64,000 bases of DNA. Origin: Saccharicrinis aurantiacus (lineage in GTDB: Bacteria > Bacteroidota > Bacteroidia > Bacteroidales > Marinilabiliaceae). Below are positions 45,414 to 55,184 of this stretch, piece by piece. The first letter of the stretch is position 1, and every line of letters begins with the position of its first letter. Location: the NCBI RefSeq assembly GCF_001660705.2, contig NZ_LYBV02000020.1, forward strand, positions 124,001 to 188,000. The letters run 5' to 3'. The position numbers and the translations under genes were made by a program. The notes beneath the pieces are model-generated. The model was not told the DNA's origin. It saw only the letters and a program-made list of their open reading frames with translations, and did no database searches.

Positions 45414-47645
45414 TTACTTCAACCAAATTTTTAAAATACCTCCACTTACAATATCAGCATGCTGAATAAAATAGCTGTTTAATACTTTCCCATTCAGCTC
45501 AATTTTATCAATGGAAGTGGCATTATCGTTTGCTTTTATGGTTTCAATTTTAAAGGTGTTGCCCGAATATAAGGTATCATCTAAAGTAATTTCAATGTTA
45601 TCAAAATACGGACTACAAATGGTATAATGCGGCACGGCAGGTGCATCAGGGTATAGTCCCATCATGGCAAATGTTAACCAAGCCGACATGGTTCCTGTAT
45701 CATCGTTACCCGGAATTCCGCCTGGCGTATTATGGTAATGTTCATCAATAATCTTACGTACCTCTTTTTGCGTTCTCCACTCTTCACCTTTTATGTAGTT
45801 AAATAAGAAAGCATAACCCATGTCAGGCTCATTATCTGGTTCATATAAACCATTATCGAACACGCTTTGCAACTTATTTACAAACGCCTTATTGCCGCCA
45901 TTGGTTTTAATTAATCCCTTGGCATCGTGTGCCACCATAAACGAATAATGCCACGATGTACCTTCAATAAAACCAGTTACAGGCTTAAAGTTGGCTCCAT
46001 CCATTGGCGAGAAAGGTGCGTACCAAGTACCATCATCCATGCGAGGGCGCATTACGCCTTCTTGCTTATCGTACATGTTTTTATAATACTTTGAGCGTGC
46101 TATAAATTCTTTATAGATATTATTTTGTCCCATATCCTTTGCCATTTGAGCAATAGCGAAATCGGCAACACAATATTCAAGGGTTGTAGATACCGAACCG
46201 TCGAACTCTTCCTGAACAGGAATATATTGGTGCTTTAAATAATCAGCCAACTCAGGGCGTATTGGATTATCACCTTCTTGTTTGGCGCTTTTTAGCATGG
46301 CTTCTAGGGCTAAGTTAGTATCAAACGCATCTAAGCCGCGCATGTAAGTATCGCCAATAACAATGGCTGCAGGGTCGCCAACCATGGTAAATGTTTCCGT
46401 TGAATTGAGCTCCCATTTAGGCAACCAACCATTCTCTTTGTACATATCAAGCATTGAGTTCACCATACCTAGCTGTTGCTGTGGGTAAACCAAACTCATA
46501 AGTTGATGCATATTTCTGTAAGTATCCCAAAGCGAAAAAACCGTATATCTAGTATCACTAGTATTACCAACTTTGCTCGATCCCACCATTGGATAATCGC
46601 CATTTACATCGTTCAATGTATTTGGATGAATTTGCGTGTGGTATAAAGCCGTATAAAAAATAGTTTTTTGGTCCTCTGTGCCACCATCAACCTTTATTTT
46701 ATTTAGAGCTGTATTCCATGCCTCGCGAGCATCAGCTTTAACAGCATCAAAACTTTTACCAGCAATTTCTTTTTGTAGGTTCTCGCGTGCATTTTCTATG
46801 CTCACATAACTGATACCTATTTGTACCTCAACTGCTGTTTCTTGTTCAAAGTTGTACGAAAAGTAAGCGCCAATGCTATCGCCAACCAAAGGTTTCATAT
46901 ACTCCTTTAGGATGCGGGTTTTGCCATTGTAAGCCATCCAATTGCCTTCAACACCATTGTATTGAGCGGGCTTTTTCCATGCCCCAAAGTCAGAAGATTC
47001 CGTATCTATTTTCACCACGAAGTAAACCGGATAAATCTCCTCAGGGTTGTTATAACAGAACGAACCTACTGTTCTAAATCCTTCTAACTCGTTGTTATCG
47101 GTAATGCGTAAATAACCATCTTGCTCGTTGGTTAAACCCAAACCTAGGTTTAGTAAAATATTAGCCTGCCCTGCAGGGAAAGTATAGCGGTTAATAGCGC
47201 TGCGTACACTTGCTGTAACCTCGGTTTTAACCTTGTATTTATCCAAGTAATTGGAATAATAACCAGGGTAAGCTTCCTCGGCAGAATAAGGTGTTGCATA
47301 TTCGTTTGTACTTGTTTTTAAGTCGTCAGTGGTGGGCATTAAAATGATGGTACCTAAATCGGGACAACCCACACCTGATAGGTTTACATGACTAAAACCC
47401 GTAAATGTTTCATTGGCATTAGAGTAGGGTGTACTCCACCAATCGCTATCCTTTTCGTGTTTGTTTGGTCGGCCAGCCACATTAAAAGGCACTGCCGAAA
47501 TCATACCACGCGGAACAATGGCACCCGGATTTGTTGTTCCATAGTTATCGCTCCCAATAAATGGATTCACAAAATCAACCGGTTCCTGTGCCCATAAGCT
47601 TTGCGCGATAAAAAGGCCAATTATAAATAAAAAAATATTACGCAT
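45414..47645 (-). CDS. GH92 alpha-mannosidase
   Basis: 743 residues, signal peptide 1-19 (AQSLWAQE). Two-domain GH92 fold: N-terminal beta-sandwich (VNPFIGSDNYGTTNPGA, the family opening motif) and C-terminal helical barrel with EGTSWHYSF (the Glu of the catalytic acid motif) and GNDDTGTMSAW (catalytic-base Asp region). The Thr in GTMSAW replaces the Gln of the other two GH92 proteins here, which may reflect another linkage preference. It is a calcium-dependent exo-alpha-mannosidase by family. A 160-bp gap to the preceding gene holds a hairpin-like inverted repeat (47666-47707). Last gene of the operon. Confidence 0.92.
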   Translation of the reverse strand: MRNIFLFIIGLFIAQSLWAQEPVDFVNPFIGSDNYGTTNPGAIVPRGMISAVPFNVAGRPNKHEKDSDWWSTPYSNANETFTGFSHVNLSGVGCPDLGTIILMPTTDDLKTSTNEYATPYSAEEAYPGYYSNYLDKYKVKTEVTASVRSAINRYTFPAGQANILLNLGLGLTNEQDGYLRITDNNELEGFRTVGSFCYNNPEEIYPVYFVVKIDTESSDFGAWKKPAQYNGVEGNWMAYNGKTRILKEYMKPLVGDSIGAYFSYNFEQETAVEVQIGISYVSIENARENLQKEIAGKSFDAVKADAREAWNTALNKIKVDGGTEDQKTIFYTALYHTQIHPNTLNDVNGDYPMVGSSKVGNTSDTRYTVFSLWDTYRNMHQLMSLVYPQQQLGMVNSMLDMYKENGWLPKWELNSTETFTMVGDPAAIVIGDTYMRGLDAFDTNLALEAMLKSAKQEGDNPIRPELADYLKHQYIPVQEEFDGSVSTTLEYCVADFAIAQMAKDMGQNNIYKEFIARSKYYKNMYDKQEGVMRPRMDDGTWYAPFSPMDGANFKPVTGFIEGTSWHYSFMVAHDAKGLIKTNGGNKAFVNKLQSVFDNGLYEPDNEPDMGYAFLFNYIKGEEWRTQKEVRKIIDEHYHNTPGGIPGNDDTGTMSAWLTFAMMGLYPDAPAVPHYTICSPYFDNIEITLDDTLYSGNTFKIETIKANDNATSIDKIELNGKVLNSYFIQHADIVSGGILKIWLK

Positions 47646-47665
47646 AAAAGTCGTATTTAAAACAA

Positions 47666-47707
47666 AGGCTCTATAGTAATCAAGTAAATCTTAATTCTGT
47701 AGAGCCT
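47666..47707. terminator. Inverted repeat between two GH92 genes
   Basis: AGGCTCTATAG and CTGTAGAGCCT pair over 11 bp with one mismatch around a 20-nt loop. It may end part of the operon transcripts or act as a processing site before the last GH92 gene. No T run is obvious on the minus strand. Confidence 0.4.
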
Positions 47708-47805
47708 CTGAAAGTTGTGTGTGTGAAAGTCAGACTTAAAGTCTACTGTCTTATAAAAAGTAATTTAACTTCTGTCTTCTGACTAGAAACTAGCTTACTA
47801 TTTCT

Positions 47806-50800
47806 TTATTGCTCCACAGTTATTTCATCAATAAACATATACGATGGTAAACCAGAACCACCATGCCATGTAGGTAAATCACCAGAACCTTTGATGATTA
47901 CTTTTAAATAGCGTCCAGTGGCTTTTACGTCAATTGATTTAGTTAGAACAATAATATCTAAATGCTCAGTTGTTTCAGGGTACGATGCTGTAGCTACCTC
48001 AGTAAAGTTTTCGCCATCCTCAGAACTTAATATCTGAATGCCACGAGGAGGGAATATCCACGATCCTGTGTTTTGCGAAAAGTTAATGGTAACTCTGCTA
48101 ACATCGGTTGCTTTACCAAAGTCAATTACACCTCTAAAATCATCACCTTGAATACCGGTCCATTTACCATCAGTGTAATTGTTTGAACCTGTAATACCAT
48201 CAATTAAAGTATGGATGCCAGGGTTATAACTCTTACCTAATTTAGTATCCGTAGTTAATTTCGGATAGCCTGTATTATCGCTATTGTAAATTGATTTGCG
48301 GAAGTTAATGGTTTTTACATCGCTAGTAATATATCCATCCTTAACAGAAATAGCCTTTAATTGCGTTGACTTTTTAAGTGTGAATGGCTTTTTATATTTC
48401 TTCGATTTTGTTGTTGGCTCTGAACCATCAAGCGTGTAATAAATAGTTACGCCTTCAGTTTCTGAAGTTAACTCAACCGGAAGTGTTTCAGGGAAAGTGT
48501 ATTTTGAATTTTTAGCGTAAGGCATAAATGCTCTTGCTTGCGGAAATTCAATTTCTTCACCTTCGTTAAGTGATAATTCAACCGGACAATCTTCAGGGTT
48601 TGAACCCCATGCTTGTGGCGTAGCACTCATTTCAAAAACCAAGTGACCGCCATTCATTATATCAGCGTGCTTTAAGAAAGTTTTTGTGTATTCTTTCCCA
48701 TTTAAAGTAGCCGATTTAATGTATACGTTTTCTGGTGAGTTATTTTTAGCCTCAACTATAAAACTCTTTCCGTTCTCAAGATTGATGGTAGTTTTATCAA
48801 ACACAGGGCTACCAATAATATACTGGTCGCTAGCTGGGTTCATTGGGTAAAAACCCATTGATGAGAAAACATACCAAGCCGACATTTGGCCCGTATCTTC
48901 GTTACCGCTATAACCATCGCGCTCACTTGTGTACATCATATCCATTACCTTGCGAATCATTTCCTGTGTTTTATCAGGGCGTTGTGCAAAGTTATAAGTA
49001 TACACTACGTGATGCGAAGGCTCGTTACCTTGTGCATATTGGCCAATAAGACCTGTTACATCGTGTGCATGTTCATTATCGTTTACCGCTTCTTGCTCAA
49101 ACATTTCGTTAAGCTTAGCCACAAAAGCTTCTTTTCCACCAAACATATCCACCATAGCAGTCATATCGTGCGGTGCAAAAAATGAGTAGTGCCAAGAGTT
49201 ACCTTCTGTAAAGTCGCCCGATCCGAATAAAGAAATGGCCATTGGATCAAATTCGGGATCCCAAACACCATTCTCATCGCGACCACGCATAAACTTAGTT
49301 TCTGGGTCGAATAAGTTTTTGTAGTTATAAGAGCGTAAAGTAAACTTCTTATAGTCATCCTCTTTGCCTAAAAATTTAGCTACTTGAGCAATGGCATAAT
49401 CATCAAAAGCATATTCAACAGTTTTTGATACTGAGTTAGCTTCGTGCTCACGAGGGATATAATTTTGGTGCTTGTAAAACTTTAAACCTTGGTTATCAGC
49501 ATTCGCTGAAACTAACATGGCTTCGTAGGCTTTTTCAACATCGCCAGTGTAATATCCTTTTAAAATAGCATCGGCAATAACCGGGATTGAGTGGTAACCA
49601 ATCATTGTATTGGTTTCGTTATTCCAAAGCTCCCAAACTGGTAATTTACCCGACTCTTCAAACTTCGAGATCATCGATTTTATGAAGTTGTCGTTATACT
49701 TTGTATCAATAATTGAATACAATGGGTGTAGTGCTCTAAAGGTATCCCAAAGCGAATATAAAGTATAGTTTGTTCTGTCGTCGGCCGTATGAACTTTCAT
49801 ATCCATACCTCTGTACTCGCCGTTTACATCTTCAAAAATGTTTGGGTGAATTTTGGTATGATACATTGCAGAATAAAACACAACCTTGTCGTCTTCGCTT
49901 CCTTCAACCTCAATTTTAGCAAACTCTTTATTCCATTGCTCACGTGCTTGGGCATGCGTTTTCTCAAAGTCGAAGGCATTGTTTTCAGCTTCCATGTTTT
50001 CCCAGGCATTCGCCGATGAAACAGAAGAAATAGCCACCTTAGCCATTATGGCTTCGCCTTCAGTAGTGCTAAATTTTAAAGCTGCTTTTACATTTTTACC
50101 GTTGGCAGTTTCTTTTGAATCTATCACAACATCATCTTTGGCAATATCGATGCCCTTAAATGGTTTTGATAATTCAATGGCAAAATAAACGCGTTGGTCG
50201 CCTGCCCATCCTTGCGAGAAACGGTATCCCTCAAGCTTGGTATCAGATACTACTGTTAATTTTGTATCTGTTGCATTATCAGAAATACCATGTTTTAAGT
50301 CGATGATGATATTACTTTGATCTGACTCGCGGAAAGTATACTTGTGCATACCTGTGCGTAAAGTAGTAGTTAACTCTACGTTGATATGATAATCTTGTAA
50401 GCGTACTGCATAATAACCTGGCGAGGCTTTTTCGTTTTTATGGCTAAAGCGACTGCGGTATCCTGCATCAGGATCGGCCTTTGTGCCCGGATTAAAATTA
50501 ACAGCACCAACAGTTGGCATTAAAAGGATATCGCCATAATCGGCACCACCTGTTCCGCTTAAATGCGTGTGCGAAAATCCGATGATTGAGCTATCAGAAA
50601 CATGATATCCTGAACACCAATCCCAACCTTCAACACCTGTATCCGGACTTAATTGCACTAATCCGAAAGGAGAGGTTGCACCTGGAAAGGTATGACCATG
50701 ACCACCCGTTCCGATAAAAGGATCGGCATATTTACTGTAATCTTGTGCGCTTACGTTGGTAGCAGATGAGCCTAGCATTGCTATAAGGCCCATGCTCATA

Positions 50801-50835
50801 AACACTGATTTTATCTTTTTGTGTAAGATGTGCAT
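47806..50835 (-). CDS. GH92 alpha-mannosidase with CHB_HEX-like and F5/8-type C domains
   Basis: 1009 residues, signal peptide to about 30 (ATNVSAQD). GH92 core about 34-745 (YADPFIGTGGHGHTFPGA; catalytic EGNSWHYSF; GNEDTGQMSAWY). A chitobiase-like C-terminal beta module follows (about 785-850: GVTIYYTLDGSEPTTKS). Last comes a discoidin/F5-8C module (about 870-1009: GKWTGIQGDDFRGVIDFG, RYLKVIIKG), which can bind glycans. Of the three GH92 enzymes here only this one has accessory domains, suggesting direct work on large glycoproteins. 24 bp after the aspartylglucosaminidase gene. Confidence 0.93.
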   Translation of the reverse strand: MHILHKKIKSVFMSMGLIAMLGSSATNVSAQDYSKYADPFIGTGGHGHTFPGATSPFGLVQLSPDTGVEGWDWCSGYHVSDSSIIGFSHTHLSGTGGADYGDILLMPTVGAVNFNPGTKADPDAGYRSRFSHKNEKASPGYYAVRLQDYHINVELTTTLRTGMHKYTFRESDQSNIIIDLKHGISDNATDTKLTVVSDTKLEGYRFSQGWAGDQRVYFAIELSKPFKGIDIAKDDVVIDSKETANGKNVKAALKFSTTEGEAIMAKVAISSVSSANAWENMEAENNAFDFEKTHAQAREQWNKEFAKIEVEGSEDDKVVFYSAMYHTKIHPNIFEDVNGEYRGMDMKVHTADDRTNYTLYSLWDTFRALHPLYSIIDTKYNDNFIKSMISKFEESGKLPVWELWNNETNTMIGYHSIPVIADAILKGYYTGDVEKAYEAMLVSANADNQGLKFYKHQNYIPREHEANSVSKTVEYAFDDYAIAQVAKFLGKEDDYKKFTLRSYNYKNLFDPETKFMRGRDENGVWDPEFDPMAISLFGSGDFTEGNSWHYSFFAPHDMTAMVDMFGGKEAFVAKLNEMFEQEAVNDNEHAHDVTGLIGQYAQGNEPSHHVVYTYNFAQRPDKTQEMIRKVMDMMYTSERDGYSGNEDTGQMSAWYVFSSMGFYPMNPASDQYIIGSPVFDKTTINLENGKSFIVEAKNNSPENVYIKSATLNGKEYTKTFLKHADIMNGGHLVFEMSATPQAWGSNPEDCPVELSLNEGEEIEFPQARAFMPYAKNSKYTFPETLPVELTSETEGVTIYYTLDGSEPTTKSKKYKKPFTLKKSTQLKAISVKDGYITSDVKTINFRKSIYNSDNTGYPKLTTDTKLGKSYNPGIHTLIDGITGSNNYTDGKWTGIQGDDFRGVIDFGKATDVSRVTINFSQNTGSWIFPPRGIQILSSEDGENFTEVATASYPETTEHLDIIVLTKSIDVKATGRYLKVIIKGSGDLPTWHGGSGLPSYMFIDEITVEQ

Positions 50836-50859
50836 ATATGTGTAATTTTTTGGTTCTTT

Positions 50860-51855
50860 TTATTCTTCGTAATGGTAAATGGCATCCTGTAAAGTGGCTC
50901 CATTGGCATCGTGTACCGCAAAGTTGAATCCTTTACGTAAGCTGTAACCGCCGTATTCGCCTTTGTTATTGATGGCAATAAAACCCACTTGCAGGTAATC
51001 AAACTCAGGACGACCTTTATGGCGTTTGTATATTCTGTGAGTAGCCTCTTTACAAGCATCAAAAGGAGACATGCCGTTTCGCATTAACTCTACCACAATG
51101 GCACTTCCGGCAGTGCGTATAACCGCCTCGCCTAAACCTGTGGCTGTAGCAGCACCTACTTCTCCATCAACAAATAAGCCCGCACCTACAATTGGTGAGT
51201 CGCCCACGCGGCCATGCATTTTCCAGGCTGCGCCCGATGTGGTGCACGAAGCTGCTACTTTGCCTTCCTTATCAATGGCCAGCATACCAATGGTATCGTG
51301 GTTCTCAATATTGATGATTGGCTTATAGTCCGATTTCTGTTTCCACTCTTCCCAATCTTGTTTCGATTTTTCAGTCAGTAAGTTTTCTTCCTTAAAGCCT
51401 TGCTCGCGAGCAAATTGCTGAGCGCCCTCGCCAGTAAGCATTACGTGTGGTGTTTTATCCATCACCAAACGAGCTACATTGATTGGGTGCTTAATGCCCT
51501 GTAAGAAACTAACCGCTCCTGTACTGGCATCATGGTCCATAATGGCAGCATCGAGGGTTACGTTTCCATCTCTATCAGGATAACCGCCATAACCAACGCT
51601 ACGTACCTCAGGGTCAGCCTCAGGAATCATTACGCCTTTTTCTACCGCATCGATGGCATGGCCACCCGTTTCGAGTACTTCCCAAGCTTTGGCATTAGCT
51701 GCTAAACCATGGTTCCACGTGGAAATAACAAGGGGTTTGCCTCCGTTAGTTGCCGTAAAACCAGTTCCCTTAGGCATATTTGCTTTTATTGAATTGGATA
51801 CAAAAGCCAATCCGCCCAAAGCGCTTATTTTTAAAAAATCTCTTCTCTTAGTCAT
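50860..51855 (-). CDS. N4-(beta-N-acetylglucosaminyl)-L-asparaginase (aspartylglucosaminidase)
   Basis: 331 residues, Ntn-hydrolase of the asparaginase 2 family. It cleaves itself before Thr188 in NHDTIGM, the nucleophile motif shared with the Elizabethkingia enzyme, to give two subunits. The CTTSGAAWKMHGRVGDSPI stretch is the substrate-binding region of the family. The N-terminus has a twin-arginine signal (TKRRDFLKISALGG), so it is exported folded to the periplasm. It splits GlcNAc-Asn into Asp and 1-amino-GlcNAc, the last step for N-glycans left on an asparagine. Gaps of 4 and 24 bp to GH92 genes on both sides mark it as part of the operon. Confidence 0.93.
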   Translation of the reverse strand: MTKRRDFLKISALGGLAFVSNSIKANMPKGTGFTATNGGKPLVISTWNHGLAANAKAWEVLETGGHAIDAVEKGVMIPEADPEVRSVGYGGYPDRDGNVTLDAAIMDHDASTGAVSFLQGIKHPINVARLVMDKTPHVMLTGEGAQQFAREQGFKEENLLTEKSKQDWEEWKQKSDYKPIINIENHDTIGMLAIDKEGKVAASCTTSGAAWKMHGRVGDSPIVGAGLFVDGEVGAATATGLGEAVIRTAGSAIVVELMRNGMSPFDACKEATHRIYKRHKGRPEFDYLQVGFIAINNKGEYGGYSLRKGFNFAVHDANGATLQDAIYHYEE

Positions 51856-51859
51856 GCCA

Positions 51860-54109
51860 CTATTTTAAATCATCAGATGGAGGAAATGCGCTAGCATCAG
51901 TCCATAAGTTTTTATTAGGTGTTGCACCCATTGTGTATACTAATTTGCCACCATTCATAATGTCTTTATGATGGATGTAAGATGTTTGAAGATCTTGCCC
52001 GTTTAAAGTGGCTTTTTGGATGTAAATATTTTCATCAGAAAGGTTGATACTTTCAATAGCAAATTCCTTACCACTTTCTAATTTAATAGTGGCATTATCT
52101 ACTAAAGGTGTACCTATAACATAAATACCATCAGCAGGATTAACCGGGTAAAAGCCCATAGCTGTATAAATATACCAAGCCGACATTTGACCGCAGTCTT
52201 CGTTACCGCAGTGTCCATCGGGTGTAGCCGAATATTGCGTATCAGCAATTTGCTTTACAATCTCTTGGGTTTTCCAAGGTTTGCCTATGTAGTTGTATAA
52301 ATACCCAACATGGTGGCTTGGTTCGTTTCCGTGTGCATATTGACCAATCATACCTGTGCTGAAAATTGGTAATACATCATCCGCAGTAGGATAGTAGGTA
52401 AACATAGAATCTAGTTTCTCTTCGAAACGATCTGCCGAACCTAGTTTATTAATTAAGCCTTGTGTGTTATGCGGTACAAACCAAAAATATTGCCATGCAT
52501 TCGACTCGCAATAATCATCGGTATATTCCTTGGCTATAAAATGTTTAACAAAGCTTCCGTCTGCTTCAAGTGTTCTTAAAAAGGTACTTTCGCTATCGTA
52601 ATGATTGGCCCAATTGTTTGAGCGTTTCATGAAGTAAGCATAGTCATCAGTTTTGTTTAAATCCTTTGCCAATTGAGCAATACACCAATCATCGTAGGCA
52701 TATTCCATGGTTTTAGATACCGACCAGTTTTCGTGCTCTTTGTTTGTTGATACAAAACCTTTGGCTTTATACTCATCAAGGCGTTGTGCATCTTGCATTG
52801 CAGAAGCTTTACAGGCTTTGTATAGTTCCTCAGCATCAAAATCAGCAAGCATGCCTTTAAAGTATGCATCTACAATTACAGGTACTGAGTGGTAACCCAT
52901 CATCATATCCGTTTCGTTTCCTTCGAAAGACCAAACAGGTAATAAACCTTTCTCGTGGTAATGTGCCATTAAGGATTTAATCATATCCTTAACTCGGGCT
53001 TCGTGCATGATTGTGTATAAAGGATGCGCAGCTCTGAAGGTATCCCAAAGCGAAAATAAATCGTAGCGCGTATAATCGCTGGCATTTTCAACTTCTCCGT
53101 TCGGAGCTTTATAATCGCCTTTTACATCAGAGAAAACACGTGGGTTCAACATGGTTTGATACAAAGTGGTATAGAAAGTCCTTTTTAAAGAATCGTTAGT
53201 TGTGCTGATATCTATTTTCGATAATTCAGCAGTCCATTCTTTACTAGCTTCAGCTTTGATGGTAGCAAAATCTTTGTTGTTTAGCTCCGCTGCAAAGTTG
53301 GCCTCAGCGCCTGCAATGCTCGATGAGGCAATGGCTACCTTCACTTCAATTACCTCAGCATTTGCTGAGTTGAAGTTTACCTTTACTTTGGTGTGCTTAG
53401 CTTTTGCTTCGTTCTTTACCTCTTTATCTTCGGCAAATAGATTGTATGAATCAAAGGCAGAAGAGAATTCAGCTTTAAAATAAACACGTTGGTCGGCAGC
53501 CCATCCAGAAGACATTCTGTATCCAACCAAAGTTTTATTATCAATTACTTTGATGTACGTATCCGTTGGGCCATCCCAGTTTAGCGAGTAGCCTAAATCT
53601 AAAAGAATAGCTTTGCCTTCATCTTTTGGGAAATGATAACGTTGCACACCGCCACGGCTCGAAGCAGTCATTTCTGCTTTAATGCCAAAATCTTTAAGGT
53701 TTACCCAATAGTAACCCGGTTGTGCGCCTTCTTCATCGTGTGAAAACACAGAAAAAGGACGGTTGCCATTTTCTGCAATGGTTCTGTTGCTGCGCTTATT
53801 AACTGGCATAAATAATAAATCGTACAAATCGCCAGCGCCAGTTCCGCTAAGGTGTAAATGACTAAATCCGCTTATTATCGTATCCTCGTAAGAGTAACCA
53901 GATATTCTATCCCATCCGCTTAAGCCATGATCGGGGCTTAACTGCACTGCGCCAAAAGGAAACTGTGCGCCAGGATAAGTATTACCCGGGCCATCGGTTC
54001 CCATAAATGGATTTACTAGGCTTAGTAAGTCTTCTTTAACTTGAGTTTGTTTGGGCGTGCATGCCGCAAGCAGACTAATGAGTATTGTGAATGAAATTAA
54101 TTTAGTCAT
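51860..54109 (-). CDS. GH92 alpha-mannosidase lipoprotein
   Basis: 749 residues with a lipobox (ISLLAAC, Cys17), so probably membrane-anchored. The N-terminal domain starts at VNPFMGTDGPGNTYPGA. The catalytic domain holds the motif ESNAWQYFWFVPHN in place of EG(T/N)SWHYSF, still with its Glu, and GNEDCGQMSAWY. It differs clearly from the other two, which fits the need for alpha-1,2, alpha-1,3 and alpha-1,6 linkages in high-mannose glycans; which one it cuts is not shown. It lies 2 bp after the GHL10-like gene. Confidence 0.92.
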   Translation of the reverse strand: MTKLISFTILISLLAACTPKQTQVKEDLLSLVNPFMGTDGPGNTYPGAQFPFGAVQLSPDHGLSGWDRISGYSYEDTIISGFSHLHLSGTGAGDLYDLLFMPVNKRSNRTIAENGNRPFSVFSHDEEGAQPGYYWVNLKDFGIKAEMTASSRGGVQRYHFPKDEGKAILLDLGYSLNWDGPTDTYIKVIDNKTLVGYRMSSGWAADQRVYFKAEFSSAFDSYNLFAEDKEVKNEAKAKHTKVKVNFNSANAEVIEVKVAIASSSIAGAEANFAAELNNKDFATIKAEASKEWTAELSKIDISTTNDSLKRTFYTTLYQTMLNPRVFSDVKGDYKAPNGEVENASDYTRYDLFSLWDTFRAAHPLYTIMHEARVKDMIKSLMAHYHEKGLLPVWSFEGNETDMMMGYHSVPVIVDAYFKGMLADFDAEELYKACKASAMQDAQRLDEYKAKGFVSTNKEHENWSVSKTMEYAYDDWCIAQLAKDLNKTDDYAYFMKRSNNWANHYDSESTFLRTLEADGSFVKHFIAKEYTDDYCESNAWQYFWFVPHNTQGLINKLGSADRFEEKLDSMFTYYPTADDVLPIFSTGMIGQYAHGNEPSHHVGYLYNYIGKPWKTQEIVKQIADTQYSATPDGHCGNEDCGQMSAWYIYTAMGFYPVNPADGIYVIGTPLVDNATIKLESGKEFAIESINLSDENIYIQKATLNGQDLQTSYIHHKDIMNGGKLVYTMGATPNKNLWTDASAFPPSDDLK

Positions 54110-54111
54110 AT

Positions 54112-55170
54112 CTAGTTGATTTTTGATTCGTGAATAGTTTCGAAAGAAGCCGCATCAAATAAAGACCAGCCTTTGGCTCCTGATTGTAGTGCTGTATCAA
54201 ATGCTTTTTTAAGAGAATCGCCTTCGAGGTTTGGCACAAATAAGCCCGTGTAAATTGGGAATTTGTTGTTAACAGTAGCTACGCCTTCAGCTGTTGTTTC
54301 GCCAATCCAAGCAATGTCTTCCTTATAAAAGTTGTGGTAAATCATAGGAAGAGCACCATCTAAGTTCCACTGATCCCAAGCTTGGTACACCATAGTTCTT
54401 GACATCTCCGGCGATGGAAATACCGCTGCTGTTAGTGCTTTGTTTTTGCTGTGCACCATAGTTGCAATTTGATTCACCAATTGCGTTACCGTATTTAATC
54501 GGAAGTTTACCCAGTTGGCATCGGTGTTTGGATCGTCTAAAGAAAGTGGGCTGTAACCATATTCAGCTTCAAAAGCTTTTAGGTTTGATGGGTTGTATCC
54601 GTAATCCCATTCTGCATATACTTTATCTTGAACAATGTCATATTTACTCCAAAGGTCGGTTGGCAAAATGGCATCGCAATAGCGCACATAATCCAAATGA
54701 ATACCATCTAAACCTTCAATTTTAAGTAAATTATTTACTTGTGTAAAGATGAGGTTTTGCACTTCAGGAATTGAAGGACAAAGCCATTGGTAGTAATCTA
54801 CGTAAGGTCGTTTCTCAAAACACGATTCGCCAAGGCGATTGACTGAATACCACTCTGGATTTTGCAAAGCAGTTGTGTCACCCGGGCGGTTTAAGGTCCA
54901 CATCCACGCGTGTACCTCAATATCTAATTGATGCGCCAAAGGAATAACTGTATTCAGTACTTTTTCGTTGGCACCAATGAGGATGGCGTTTATGCCCGCA
55001 GTTTTGTATTTTGCGAAATCAGCATTCCATTCTTGTTCCGTTTTTGTTTCATTGGCATGAATCCAAATCCAATTCTTTTGGGATGCAGATTGCTCTTTTT
55101 GCGAGGAACATCCGCATAGCAATGCCACAATGGCAATAAGTGCGTTGATATGTAAAAACTTCTTTCTCAT
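54112..55170 (-). CDS. GHL10/DUF187-like glycoside hydrolase-type lipoprotein
   Basis: 352 residues, lipobox LLCGC (Cys21). A TIM-barrel protein: WIWIHANETK at strand 1, then IEVHAWMWTL, the IEGLDGIHLDYVRY motif with an acidic DxxY site, and LPMIYHNFY later. This layout is that of GHL10/DUF4015-like putative glycoside hydrolases; activity in the family is poorly known. Position between a GH92 and a CBM9-like gene suggests action on the same glycan, perhaps on a linkage the GH92 enzymes cannot cut. Confidence 0.75.
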   Translation of the reverse strand: MRKKFLHINALIAIVALLCGCSSQKEQSASQKNWIWIHANETKTEQEWNADFAKYKTAGINAILIGANEKVLNTVIPLAHQLDIEVHAWMWTLNRPGDTTALQNPEWYSVNRLGESCFEKRPYVDYYQWLCPSIPEVQNLIFTQVNNLLKIEGLDGIHLDYVRYCDAILPTDLWSKYDIVQDKVYAEWDYGYNPSNLKAFEAEYGYSPLSLDDPNTDANWVNFRLNTVTQLVNQIATMVHSKNKALTAAVFPSPEMSRTMVYQAWDQWNLDGALPMIYHNFYKEDIAWIGETTAEGVATVNNKFPIYTGLFVPNLEGDSLKKAFDTALQSGAKGWSLFDAASFETIHESKIN

Positions 55171-55184
55171 TACTTATAGTAGTG

